NCBI GenBank assembly: GCA_910588635.1
Contig: CAJUPW010000015.1
Span: forward strand, 17,705 to 64,570
Direction of reading: 5' to 3'
Length of the DNA: 46,866 nt
Source of the DNA: an uncultured Oscillospiraceae bacterium
GTDB taxonomy: Bacteria > Bacillota > Clostridia > Oscillospirales > Oscillospiraceae
Below, piece after piece: positions 25,393 to 33,115 of this stretch (within the stretch, counting starts at the first letter, position 1; every line of letters begins with the position of its first letter). The notes beneath the pieces are model-generated. The model was given only the letters and a program-made list of their open reading frames with translations. It made no database searches and was not told the origin of the DNA. The translations under genes and the position numbers were made by a program.

Positions 25393-26616
25393 TCAACCCA
25401 AGGTGCCGTTTTTCATCATCTCATCAACCTGCGCTCCGGAATATCCCAGTTCCTCCAGAACATCGCGGTTGTTGGCGCCGTACATGACGGCTTCCCCAAG
25501 CGTCAGCGGACCTTGGGAGCCCAAGCGCACCGGGCAAGTGGTCAGAACACGCTCCGCGCCATTTGTGCAGCGGTATTTTTGCAGATATCCGTTCGCCCAG
25601 GCCTGCTCATCCTCCAAAACATCCTTAAAATGGTTGAGACGCCCGCAGACGATGTCCAGGTCAGCAAAAATCTTAAGCCATTCGTCAGAGGTCTTTTTCA
25701 GGAAGCACTGCTCATAAATGGGCACCAGCTCCTCGGCTCTATCCATCATGATCTGCATATTGGTGATACCGAGCCGTGCCATTTCTTCTGTCACGCCCAA
25801 AGCGGAGAAGAATTTCGGCGAATAGCGCTCAAATTCAAAGACGGTACAGCGCACCCACTCCCCGTCGGCACACTTATAAGCCAGGTTCATGGCAATGCCG
25901 AAGTTGCGTTTTTCGGGGTATTCGTGGCAGTATGGCTTTTCCGCCATGACGATACAGCCGCCCATAATCCAGATACCGGCGTTATAAAGCGACATGGTCA
26001 CAAAATCGCCCTTGCCCGTCTTTTCACGCTGATAAAGCGCCGTCATGACCGAGCCAAACAAAGCCGTCCCTGAAATAGCGTCGCCCATGGCATAACGTGA
26101 GTTTACGGGATAACTGCCGGCCGCATCAATCGCCATATCGGCGGAGAAACCGGGCCGGGACCAGAACGCAATATTATCAAAACCCGGTGCGTTACAGTCG
26201 GGGCCCTCATAGCCATAGCCCGTGACCGTCGCATAGATCAGCCGGGGAAAACGGTTCTTTAAAGAATCATAGTCCACCCCTAATTTGACCAGAGACTGCT
26301 GGCGGGTATTCGTAATCAGAATATCGGCGTCCTCCAGCAGCTTGAAAAACACTTCTTTTCCCTGCTCCGTTTTCATATTGAGACTGACAGACTTTTTTCC
26401 CACATTAAAAATATCAAACAGCGGGTTTTCATCAAATTGAGTTTTTGTGTGGTTGGCCGAGGTTGACCGCCATGCGTCGCCGCCGCGCCCCTCAATTTTA
26501 ATGACCTGCGCTCCCAGATCAGCGCACATACGGCCTACAATGGGAGCCGCCACGTAGTTGGCTAATTCGATGACTTTGATCCCTTCCAAAGGCTTCTTCT
26601 GCTTCTGAGTTTCCAA
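25393..26616 (-). CDS. Type III CoA-transferase (CaiB/BaiF family), copy 1
   Basis: This 407-residue enzyme is of formyl-CoA transferase type (FldA/HadA-like). Such enzymes move CoA between carboxylic acids through an aspartyl-CoA thioester. The family start LEGIKVIELANYVAAP is visible, and the catalytic aspartate is Asp147 in APGFDNIAF. The start is TTG with AGGAGGGA upstream. It lies beyond a terminator that follows the dehydratase genes, so it may be expressed at a lower level or separately. It is probably a partner of the dehydratase pathway, activating the 2-hydroxy acid with an acyl-CoA product. Confidence 0.92.
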   Translation of the reverse strand: METQKQKKPLEGIKVIELANYVAAPIVGRMCADLGAQVIKIEGRGGDAWRSTSANHTKTQFDENPLFDIFNVGKKSVSLNMKTEQGKEVFFKLLEDADILITNTRQQSLVKLGVDYDSLKNRFPRLIYATVTGYGYEGPDCNAPGFDNIAFWSRPGFSADMAIDAAGSYPVNSRYAMGDAISGTALFGSVMTALYQREKTGKGDFVTMSLYNAGIWIMGGCIVMAEKPYCHEYPEKRNFGIAMNLAYKCADGEWVRCTVFEFERYSPKFFSALGVTEEMARLGITNMQIMMDRAEELVPIYEQCFLKKTSDEWLKIFADLDIVCGRLNHFKDVLEDEQAWANGYLQKYRCTNGAERVLTTCPVRLGSQGPLTLGEAVMYGANNRDVLEELGYSGAQVDEMMKNGTLG

Positions 26617-26671
26617 ATCATTTCCCTCCTAAAACACTTTTCACAACGCAAAAATGATCCGCAAAATAAAA

Positions 26672-26704
26672 AATGAGACTAATGTGCCGTTCATTAGTCT
26701 CATT
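26672..26704 (-). terminator. Terminator between dehydratase and CoA-transferase 1
   Basis: AATGAGACTAATG, seven bases, then CATTAGTCTCATT: a perfect 13-bp stem followed on the leftward strand by TTTTATTTT. It should end or attenuate the sigma-54 operon before the last CoA-transferase gene. Confidence 0.85.
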
Positions 26705-26774
26705 ATAAAAGCGAAAGGGTGATTGACGCAAGAGCTTTTCCGCCTCTTCACTTCGGGTTTATTCTTTTCAATTC

Positions 26775-26790
26775 ATAAGTTTAAACTTAT
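26775..26790. promoter_or_regulatory. 16-bp perfect palindrome
   Basis: ATAAGTTTAAACTTAT reads the same on both strands. It lies 89 bases beyond the end of the dehydratase beta gene and may be a protein-binding site; no partner is evident. Confidence 0.4.
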
Positions 26791-26831
26791 CTATCACAAA
26801 TACATCCATTTGTTCAAACTTTTAAATCCGG

Positions 26832-26886
26832 TTAGGCGCCGTTTGAAAATCCCTTTCCGTTGGGCGTATTGACATTTTTCAGGCAA
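26832..26886. repeat. Cluster repeat R1
   Basis: It begins TTAGGCGCCGTTTG and ends GGGCGTATTGACATTTTTC, overlapping the dehydratase beta stop codon. It is related to repeats at 31375, 34290 and 35551. Compared with R2 it has about 16 extra bases in the middle. Confidence 0.65.
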
Positions 26887-28009
26887 GCAGCTCGGAGAAA
26901 GATTGGATTTTTGTACGGAGCTGTTCAAAGGAGGCGTCTAACGGGTCAATTTCGATTTTCATAACTGGAATGTTGGCGCTTCGCAGATCAGCTTCCAGAT
27001 ACGGCTGGTCATATTCTTCCGGATCGCAGAATTTCATCATGCAGTTGATCGCGCCGTCCGCCCCGGTTTTTCGGCAGAGCTCGACCAGCATATGCCCGCG
27101 GGGTTTTCCAATCTCATGAATCAGGCTGCATCCGTACCGGCGCATCCACTGAAGGGCGAGTCGTTTCAGTCCCCCTCCCCCCTCCAGCGGTGTGTCTGTG
27201 CGGTACTGGCGCGCCTCCTGGGCCAAATCGTCCCCCACCACCGCAATGTTGTTTTCCGCAAGCATATCCAACAGCTCGTCCGGTTCACAGGTGATCCCGC
27301 ACAGAACGACCTTCTTTCCTGTAAATGAGTAAGCGGGCAATTTTTTCAGTTCTTCCGTCATTTCTCTCACGATGGCGGTATGCTCCGCTTTCTCGTAGAA
27401 AAATGCGCTTTTCATCACGCAATGACGCACCTTGGGCGTGATAATGTCCAGGTGGTCGTTAGCGGTCTGCGCAAACTCCCGCAGCGCCGCATGATGGGCA
27501 TTGTAGATCAGAATGCTCTCTTTCAACGCTGTTTCATTCATCATCTGCCCGGTAACCGTGGAAAGAATGGTTAAAACATTTTCATATTCACTGATGAGAT
27601 AGTCCACGGCCGCGGGATTGCTGCGATTTTGGGGATAGACGATGGGGACCATCGGAATATCTTTGACGCCAAACCGCCAGTTCTGCGTCATGCACCGCAA
27701 GGTATCGCAAATAGCCGGAATCATGACGGCGGACAGGCCGTCATAGACGTCCCTCAGTCCAAATTCCATGTTGGCCTGCATCAGCGGGCAGGCAAAGGCG
27801 GGAAGGTAGCTCCTTGCCAGTTCCAGCTTTGAAATTCCTCCCCAAAGCCCGAACGGAATCATTCCCGACGCATGTACCAATTCCTCCGGCGTATACGGCG
27901 GAAAACAGCCCACTACCTTTTTGCCCTGCGCCAGATAGTGCTCCAGCCGCATCCTGGGATGACAGCAAGCCTCCTGCAAATCGGCAATATTTTTCTGTAA
28001 ATCAGCCAT
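26879..28009 (-). CDS. 2-hydroxyacyl-CoA dehydratase, beta subunit (HadC/FldC-like)
   Basis: This 376-residue subunit of the oxygen-sensitive iron-sulfur enzyme dehydrates (R)-2-hydroxyacyl-CoA to 2-enoyl-CoA through ketyl radicals. Family-like cysteine blocks are FACPLMQANMEFGLRD, ICDTLRCMTQNW and MMKFCDPEEYDQPYL, the probable cluster ligands. N-terminal VVGCFPPYTPEELVHASGM is typical of the family. It overlaps the alpha gene by 8 bases. The ATP-dependent activator (HadI/FldI) needed for catalysis is not in the window. Confidence 0.92.
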   Translation of the reverse strand: MADLQKNIADLQEACCHPRMRLEHYLAQGKKVVGCFPPYTPEELVHASGMIPFGLWGGISKLELARSYLPAFACPLMQANMEFGLRDVYDGLSAVMIPAICDTLRCMTQNWRFGVKDIPMVPIVYPQNRSNPAAVDYLISEYENVLTILSTVTGQMMNETALKESILIYNAHHAALREFAQTANDHLDIITPKVRHCVMKSAFFYEKAEHTAIVREMTEELKKLPAYSFTGKKVVLCGITCEPDELLDMLAENNIAVVGDDLAQEARQYRTDTPLEGGGGLKRLALQWMRRYGCSLIHEIGKPRGHMLVELCRKTGADGAINCMMKFCDPEEYDQPYLEADLRSANIPVMKIEIDPLDASFEQLRTKIQSFSELLA

Positions 28010-29303
28010 TTTCCCGCGCCTCCCTGTTCTGCCTCATGACTTCAACAAGGCCTTGTATTCGCGTTTCAAACTGAGATTCACTGTAGTTGCGGTAATCCGC
28101 CTGATCTCCGTCAAACGATGTGAAAGGGACCCCCGCCAGAGCAGACAGCTGGCGCTGGACCTCCATCATCTGACAATCCATTACCTTACAGCTGCGGTTC
28201 ACATGATAAATCGTGCCCTCGCAATCCATGCGCTTCAGCGCCTCCAGGCGCCGGGAGAGCATGGTGGTCGCGTTATCGCCATTGGTGGAGGCAAAGCAAT
28301 ACGCGCGGGCCATACCGTCCAGATCATCATATTCAATGGCCCACGCTTTTCCGTAGCTGGAAGCCACCATATTGATGCCATATTGCTTGAGGGTACGGAG
28401 GTTGTGGCTCAAGTACGGCCAGCAGGCAATGCCGTCCCAAGATACCCGATACTGCTCATCCACAGGGAAGGTGGATTTGCCCAACGCGATGTTTTCCTCC
28501 ATCTCTCGGTTGAGCTGTTCCATAATGGCGGTGGTAGAGGTCTTGCCCCGGTTGCAGACCATGGCGGACATATAATTGAACAACTCAAAGCCGCCAATGG
28601 GGGCAGGTTTGTGGTCCATCAAGTTGTTGGCGCGCTCCCAGAGACGGCTGTTCTCTTGGGAGATTTTCATAACTTTCCGAAAGCGCGCCTCGTCCCAGGT
28701 TTTTCCTGTGCAGGCGCACAGGTCGTGAATTAGCTGATCGATCTGAGCGCGGACATACCGGACCCGGCTCTCTGTCACATAATCGTTGGGATTGTAACAG
28801 GTATCAATAAAGAAGATGGGGATGTCCAGCTGCTTCGCCAGGTTCTCATACCACTTGGTAAGCTGGTTGCAGATATTGTTCGTCAGAAGCAGGAAGTCCG
28901 GACGCACCATTCTCCCGCCGTCCGGCAGCTCCACGCCGCTCTCTCCGTTCAGTACGGCCGTATAGGCCAGATTCAGCTTTGCATAGGCGCACAGGTCGCT
29001 TGAGTATCCAAGCGGGCCCTCGCACTCCTGCAGGAAAGGATCGGCCTGATGGCGCGCGGCAATACCCGCCGTATGGTTCTCGGGATAAAGCACCACCAGG
29101 CCAAGGGTCTCGGCGATTTCCTGGGGGAAAATAGACGCGGACCAACCGACCATCTCGCCCCGTTCCTTGGCCAGACGGGCGCTTTCAAAAAGGGCGTTTG
29201 TCTGCTCGCCGATCATGAGAAGGGATCTGGCCTTCGGACGCTTTGGCTTGGCCGGCGCGGAAGATTCCGCGGCGGCCCTCGTCCCAGTATGATTTTCAGA
29301 CAT
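28002..29303 (-). CDS. 2-hydroxyacyl-CoA dehydratase, alpha subunit (HadB/FldB-like)
   Basis: This 433-residue partner of the beta subunit has an Ala/Pro/Lys-rich N-terminus to about residue 27, then the family body. Cysteines sit in SSDLCAYAKLNLAY, NNICNQLTKWYEN and VNRSCKVMDCQMMEVQ. VGWSASIFPQEIAETLG matches the conserved N-terminal block. The ATG at 29303 is chosen because AAAGGAGT lies nine bases upstream; an ATG at 29336 would overlap the preceding stop region. The substrate could be a 2-hydroxyacyl-CoA with an aromatic, branched or acidic side chain; the sequence alone does not tell. Confidence 0.92.
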   Translation of the reverse strand: MSENHTGTRAAAESSAPAKPKRPKARSLLMIGEQTNALFESARLAKERGEMVGWSASIFPQEIAETLGLVVLYPENHTAGIAARHQADPFLQECEGPLGYSSDLCAYAKLNLAYTAVLNGESGVELPDGGRMVRPDFLLLTNNICNQLTKWYENLAKQLDIPIFFIDTCYNPNDYVTESRVRYVRAQIDQLIHDLCACTGKTWDEARFRKVMKISQENSRLWERANNLMDHKPAPIGGFELFNYMSAMVCNRGKTSTTAIMEQLNREMEENIALGKSTFPVDEQYRVSWDGIACWPYLSHNLRTLKQYGINMVASSYGKAWAIEYDDLDGMARAYCFASTNGDNATTMLSRRLEALKRMDCEGTIYHVNRSCKVMDCQMMEVQRQLSALAGVPFTSFDGDQADYRNYSESQFETRIQGLVEVMRQNREARENG

Positions 29304-29336
29304 GATCTCTATACTCCTTTCATTTGCCGGGGCCAT

Positions 29337-30539
29337 TCAGCGAACCGCGTCCTCGGCATAGAGCGCCGCGATCTCATCTTCGGTATAGCCCAGTTCGCAG
29401 AGGACTCCCCGGGTATCGTGTCCCAGCTTTTGGGACGGCCTGCAAGGAATTTCTCCCGGGTTGACGGAGCCAAAATGAACCGGCCCGTTGGAGAAAACTG
29501 TTTTCGTCCCGTCTGGATATTCGTAGGGACGGACGTAATGATTTGCGACGGCCTGGGGATCGTTGGGCACGTCTTTGTAGTGATACAGAATCTCATGGGG
29601 CAGGTCATGCCTGTTAAGCAGGTCGTGCCAATAGTCCATGGGCTGTTCCAGAAATTTCTTTTCCAAAATACGCGTCAGTTCACTCTTGTTCTTGTAATAA
29701 GCCGCAGCGGTAGCGTACTTGGGATCAGAAGCGATTTCGGGCAGCCCGACGGCCTGGCAGAATTCTGGAAAGCGGCGGAAGTCGATGATGGCGAGATAGA
29801 ACCATTCCCCGTCGGAGGCCTGATACGTGTTGCTGCCCGCGTGGCCGCAGTCATAACGGTCTCTGGGCAGCTTACGCCCGTTAAATCCATTCAAGATGCC
29901 GGTACAGTTAATAAAAATGCTGGATTGGAGAAGAGAAACATCCACCTTATCTCCCAAGCCGGTCGCGGAGCGGCGGTAAAGCGCGGCGGCAATACCGCCG
30001 GCCAACGCGACGGCGACGCTGTGATCTCCGATACCGCCCACCGGAATCAGAGGCGGTCCTCCAGCAGGCGCCAGGTCTGCCATCATACCGCTTCTTGCGA
30101 AAAACGCCGTGTAGTCATATCCGGGGCGGTCTTTTTCAGGCCCTTCCGCTCCATAGCCCAGAACAGACGCGTGGATCAGCCGGGGAAAGCGGTCTTTGAC
30201 CTGCTCATAGGCAAGCCCCATCCCCTCCAACGCCTGGACCCGGTAGTTGGTAATCAGAACATCGGCGTTTTCCAGAAGTCTGAACATTGCGGCCTTGCCC
30301 TTTGGCGTTCTCATATTGAGGCAGACAAAGCGCTTGTTGAGGTTCTGCATATCGTAATTTGGATTTGCCGCTTCCGTACAGGGAGACATTGTGGTTCCGG
30401 CCTGCTTTCGCCAGGCGTCTCCGTTGACAGACTCTACTTTGATAACGTCCGCTCCCCACTCGGCGAGGATGCGCGCCGTCATTGGTCCTGCCAGCATGGT
30501 CGATAATTCAACCACTTTAATTCCTTCCAAGGGTTTCAT
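29337..30539 (-). CDS. Type III CoA-transferase (CaiB/BaiF family), copy 2
   Basis: This 400-residue enzyme starts MKPLEGIKVVELSTMLAGP with AGGAGG upstream. The catalytic aspartate is Asp142 in DRPGYDYTAFF. It is clearly divergent from copy 1, so the two probably use different acid pairs rather than being a recent duplication. It lies between the crotonase and the dehydratase alpha gene with gaps of 34 and 33 bases, which implies one transcript. A plausible role is loading CoA onto the substrate while copy 1 unloads a product, or the reverse. Confidence 0.92.
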   Translation of the reverse strand: MKPLEGIKVVELSTMLAGPMTARILAEWGADVIKVESVNGDAWRKQAGTTMSPCTEAANPNYDMQNLNKRFVCLNMRTPKGKAAMFRLLENADVLITNYRVQALEGMGLAYEQVKDRFPRLIHASVLGYGAEGPEKDRPGYDYTAFFARSGMMADLAPAGGPPLIPVGGIGDHSVAVALAGGIAAALYRRSATGLGDKVDVSLLQSSIFINCTGILNGFNGRKLPRDRYDCGHAGSNTYQASDGEWFYLAIIDFRRFPEFCQAVGLPEIASDPKYATAAAYYKNKSELTRILEKKFLEQPMDYWHDLLNRHDLPHEILYHYKDVPNDPQAVANHYVRPYEYPDGTKTVFSNGPVHFGSVNPGEIPCRPSQKLGHDTRGVLCELGYTEDEIAALYAEDAVR

Positions 30540-30573
30540 AAGCTGCTCCTCCTGCTCTTTTGTCGTAATCCCA

Positions 30574-31356
30574 TCAGATCCCTTTAAATTCTGCCGCGCG
30601 TTTTTCCAGGAAGGCGGACGTACCCTCTTTGCGGTCCTCCGTGGAAAAAGCAATGGTCTGCGCGAGGCGTTCAATCATCAATCCTGTATTCATATCGGTA
30701 TCCGCCCCGGCATTAATCGCGATTTTCGCCATTTTTATGGCCACCGGACCCTTGCTCATTATTTGTTGGGCCATTGCCTTCGCCTCCGCCATAACGGCCT
30801 CCTGTGTATCGTCGGTCACGCGGTTAACAAGACCGATGGCCGCCGCTTCGTCCGCCGTGATGATCCTGCCGGTGTAAATGAGCTCCTTCGCGCGGCCGAT
30901 GCCAACCAGCCGCGCCAATCGCTGGGTACCGCCGGCGCCCGGAATAATCGCCAGGTTAATCTCCGGCTGGCCAAATTTGGAACGTCGTGTGGCGACCCGG
31001 ATGTCACAGGCCATTGCCAGCTCACACCCGCCGCCCAGCGCATAACCGTTGACAGCGCAAATAACCGGCTTATAAAGGTCCTCCAGGTTTTTCAGGGCAA
31101 TGGTCGCCGTACCGGCAAGCTGCTGTAAATAGGGCCGCTCATTGATCTCCCGAATATCGGCCCCACTGGCCAAAGCCTTGCCGCCCACGCTGCTGACAAT
31201 CACAGCTCTGACCTCATCATCCGCATTGGCCCTGGCGACAGCCATGCTGATGTCCCGCCACATCTCGGGAGTAAGGGCGTTACGCATCTCCGGGCGGTTT
31301 AAAGTCAGGTACAAGACCCCTTCTTTTTTTTCATACAATATATTTTCAAAATCCAT
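30574..31356 (-). CDS. Enoyl-CoA hydratase (crotonase family)
   Basis: This 260-residue crotonase has both catalytic glutamates in place: GGGCELAMACDI (near Glu110) and QPEINLAIIPGAGGTQRL (near Glu130). The oxyanion-hole segment GGKALASGADIRE is also present. This predicts hydration of a 2-enoyl-CoA to a 3-hydroxyacyl-CoA. It is the first gene of the leftward sigma-54 operon, so it is expected to be made together with the dehydratase, whose product it could use. AAGGAG precedes the ATG by eight bases. Confidence 0.94.
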   Translation of the reverse strand: MDFENILYEKKEGVLYLTLNRPEMRNALTPEMWRDISMAVARANADDEVRAVIVSSVGGKALASGADIREINERPYLQQLAGTATIALKNLEDLYKPVICAVNGYALGGGCELAMACDIRVATRRSKFGQPEINLAIIPGAGGTQRLARLVGIGRAKELIYTGRIITADEAAAIGLVNRVTDDTQEAVMAEAKAMAQQIMSKGPVAIKMAKIAINAGADTDMNTGLMIERLAQTIAFSTEDRKEGTSAFLEKRAAEFKGI

Positions 31357-31374
31357 TCTGCTTTCTCCTTTGCT

Positions 31375-31420
31375 TTTAGGCGCCGTTTGGGCATGTTGAC
31401 ATTTTTCAAACAAGCCCTAA
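31375..31420. repeat. Cluster repeat R2, compact form with inverted ends
   Basis: It starts TTAGGCGCCGTTTG and ends CAAACAAGCCCTAA, imperfect inverted repeats around TTGACATTTTT, in the leader of the crotonase gene. It resembles a miniature mobile repeat. Confidence 0.65.
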
Positions 31421-31475
31421 GCCTCACCGTACGGTCTCTGAGGGGAATCAGCCCGTCGCTCTGTTTACAGTTTCA

Positions 31476-31492
31476 AGCAAAATTTATGCCAA
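31476..31492 (-). promoter_or_regulatory. Sigma-54 promoter of the leftward dehydratase operon
   Basis: TTGGCATAAATTTTGCT on the leftward strand has GG and GC exactly 12 bases apart and fits TGGCAY-N5-TTGCW. Transcription should start near 31464. Confidence 0.85.
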
Positions 31493-31501
31493 CAAGCAAA
31501 A

Positions 31502-31525
31502 AGCCGCCGCAAGTCTTTGCGGCGG
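31502..31525. repeat. G+C-rich hairpin in the divergent control region
   Basis: GCCGCCGCAA and TTGCGGCGGC form an inverted repeat followed by CCCCTTTT on the plus strand. It lies just behind the leftward promoter and could insulate the two arms. Confidence 0.6.
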
Positions 31526-31616
31526 CCCCTTTTCCCTTCGCCGCTGCTGCGGCAGTGCTTAGCGCATACTATTTTATTCCCGCAAATATTTTTGCACACA
31601 ATACTGAATATTCACA

Positions 31617-31668
31617 AAAAAGTGAAATGCGAACTTCACTTTTTCACATCACTTGTTCAGGTCTGAAC
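31617..31668. promoter_or_regulatory. Candidate upstream activator sites between the two sigma-54 promoters
   Basis: AAAAAGTGAA-N8-TTCACTTTTT (31617-31644) is a perfect 10-bp inverted repeat. GTTCAG-GT-CTGAAC (31655-31668) is a second one. Both lie about 80-140 bases from each promoter, a typical position for a bacterial enhancer. Binding by the activator at 35565-36971 is inference. Confidence 0.6.
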
Positions 31669-31744
31669 GCCCGCTGCGCCGCCCTGTGACCGTCGGACAG
31701 GGAGAATCCGGGGTTTGCGGGCGGACAAACAGCTTTTCAGCGAC

Positions 31745-31761
31745 TTGGCATAATAATTGCT
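31745..31761 (+). promoter_or_regulatory. Sigma-54 promoter of the rightward lyase operon
   Basis: TTGGCATAATAATTGCT has GG and GC 12 bases apart, the same class as the leftward promoter. The start should be near 31772, giving a leader of about 70 bases. Confidence 0.85.
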
Positions 31762-31841
31762 TGCTGTTAAGACAGCAAATACATTGGACGCAGGCTTACG
31801 GAGAAACAGACTCCTGCCTCCATTAAAAAAGGAGATGCCTT

Positions 31842-32810
31842 ATGAGGATTGTGGTGTCACATGAGATCGGCGCGGCCGGGGTGGAATATGCCAGAAAAAA
31901 CAATGCGGAATTGTACATCGCCAATTCCGCAGAGCCAAAAGAATATTTAGACGAGCTGAAAAGAGCGGATGCGTTTATTGTTCGCATCGGTTATTGCAGC
32001 CGGGAGATTCTGGACGCCTGTCCCAACTTAAAGGTAATTGGACGGACCGGCGTCGGGTATGACTCCATAGATGTGAAGTACGCCACGGAAAAGGGCGTGC
32101 CCGTTGTGTTTACTCCTGGCGCCAACAGCCAAAGCGTTGCGGAACACGCGGTGGCGCTGATGTTTGCCTGTGCAAAAAATATCTGTGAAGAGGACACGCA
32201 GCTTCGGAAGGGCAACTGGGGAATACGCGACGCACATAAAGCCGTCGAACTGGCCGGGAAAAAGGTGGGTATTGTGGGCGTTGGTATAATCGGCGCGACT
32301 GTGGCACGGATTTGCAGGAGCATTGGAATGGAAACCGCGGGCTTTAATCCCCATCACCCGGAGCGGGTTGAGGAAGCCGGCTGCCAGCGCTATAACAGCG
32401 TGGCCGAACTGATTCGTGACTGCGACATCCTTTCCCTGCACTGTCCGCTGACGGAGGATTCCAGGAACCTGATCTCAACAAAAGAACTTAGAACGATGAA
32501 GCCAACCGCCATTTTAATCAACACAAGTCGTGGAGCCATTGTAAATTCCCACGATTTGGCGGAGGCTCTTAATACAGGTGTGATCGCCGCCGCCGGGGTG
32601 GACGTATTTGATGAGGAGCCTGCCCGGCACGACGACCCCGTTTTTACAGCCAAAAATCTCATCAGCACCCCTCATGCCGCCGCGTTGACCAGAGAGGCCA
32701 ATGACCGGATGCAGATTCAGTGTATAGAGGGCTGTATCGCCGTCTGTAACGGCGAGATTTGGCCCAAGGTTGTGGACAAGTCGGTTTACGAGCACCCTAA
32801 ATTTACCTAA
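31842..32810 (+). CDS. D-2-hydroxyacid dehydrogenase (NAD-dependent)
   Basis: This 322-residue protein is of the D-isomer 2-hydroxyacid dehydrogenase family (SerA/LdhA/SlcC type), interconverting a 2-keto acid and a 2-hydroxy acid with NAD. The dinucleotide motif is KVGIVGVGIIGATVARIC (about 141-158). The catalytic region has INTSRGAIVN, FDEEPARHDDP and the histidine in STPHAAALTRE. AAAGGAG precedes the ATG. It is the first gene of the rightward sigma-54 operon. It could supply the (R)-2-hydroxy acid for the dehydratase arm, or act like SlcC on sulfolactate. Confidence 0.92.
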   Translation: MRIVVSHEIGAAGVEYARKNNAELYIANSAEPKEYLDELKRADAFIVRIGYCSREILDACPNLKVIGRTGVGYDSIDVKYATEKGVPVVFTPGANSQSVAEHAVALMFACAKNICEEDTQLRKGNWGIRDAHKAVELAGKKVGIVGVGIIGATVARICRSIGMETAGFNPHHPERVEEAGCQRYNSVAELIRDCDILSLHCPLTEDSRNLISTKELRTMKPTAILINTSRGAIVNSHDLAEALNTGVIAAAGVDVFDEEPARHDDPVFTAKNLISTPHAAALTREANDRMQIQCIEGCIAVCNGEIWPKVVDKSVYEHPKFT

Positions 32811-32833
32811 TGTTCAGGAAGGAGCAATATGTT

Positions 32834-33115
32834 ATGGCCGAAAAAAGAATGCTGATCCTGTCAGCACAGGACAACGTGGGCGTTCTGCTGGAGGACGCTC
32901 AGAAAGATGATGTCGCGGTCTGCGGCGATGTGCGGGTGGCGTGCGCGGAGAACATCCCCTTCTGCCACAAGATTGCACTGGCCAACATTTCCCGGCATAC
33001 GGATTTTATTAAGTACAACGAGATCATCGGTTACGCGCTTTGCGATGTACAACAAGGGGCATGGGTCCACACCCATAACCTTGATGATGTCAGAGGCAGG
33101 GAGGGAATGCTGTAA
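32834..33115 (+). CDS. UxaA-family lyase small subunit (SAF domain; SuyA-like)
   Basis: This 93-residue protein corresponds to the N-terminal SAF domain of altronate dehydratase or to SuyA of sulfolactate sulfo-lyase. Family features are NIPFCHKIALANI, IIGYALCDVQQGAWVHTHNL and the final basic stretch. The ATG at 32834 has AAGGAG nine bases upstream; an earlier ATG at 32810 overlapping the previous stop is less likely. Its last base is shared with the start of the large-subunit gene, so the two are translationally coupled and form one enzyme. Confidence 0.88.
   Translation: MAEKRMLILSAQDNVGVLLEDAQKDDVAVCGDVRVACAENIPFCHKIALANISRHTDFIKYNEIIGYALCDVQQGAWVHTHNLDDVRGREGML

Noticed and set aside
29049..30506. 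Rightward 485-codon frame across CoA-transferase 2 and dehydratase alpha
   Set aside because: Antisense of two recognised genes, without start signals or motifs.
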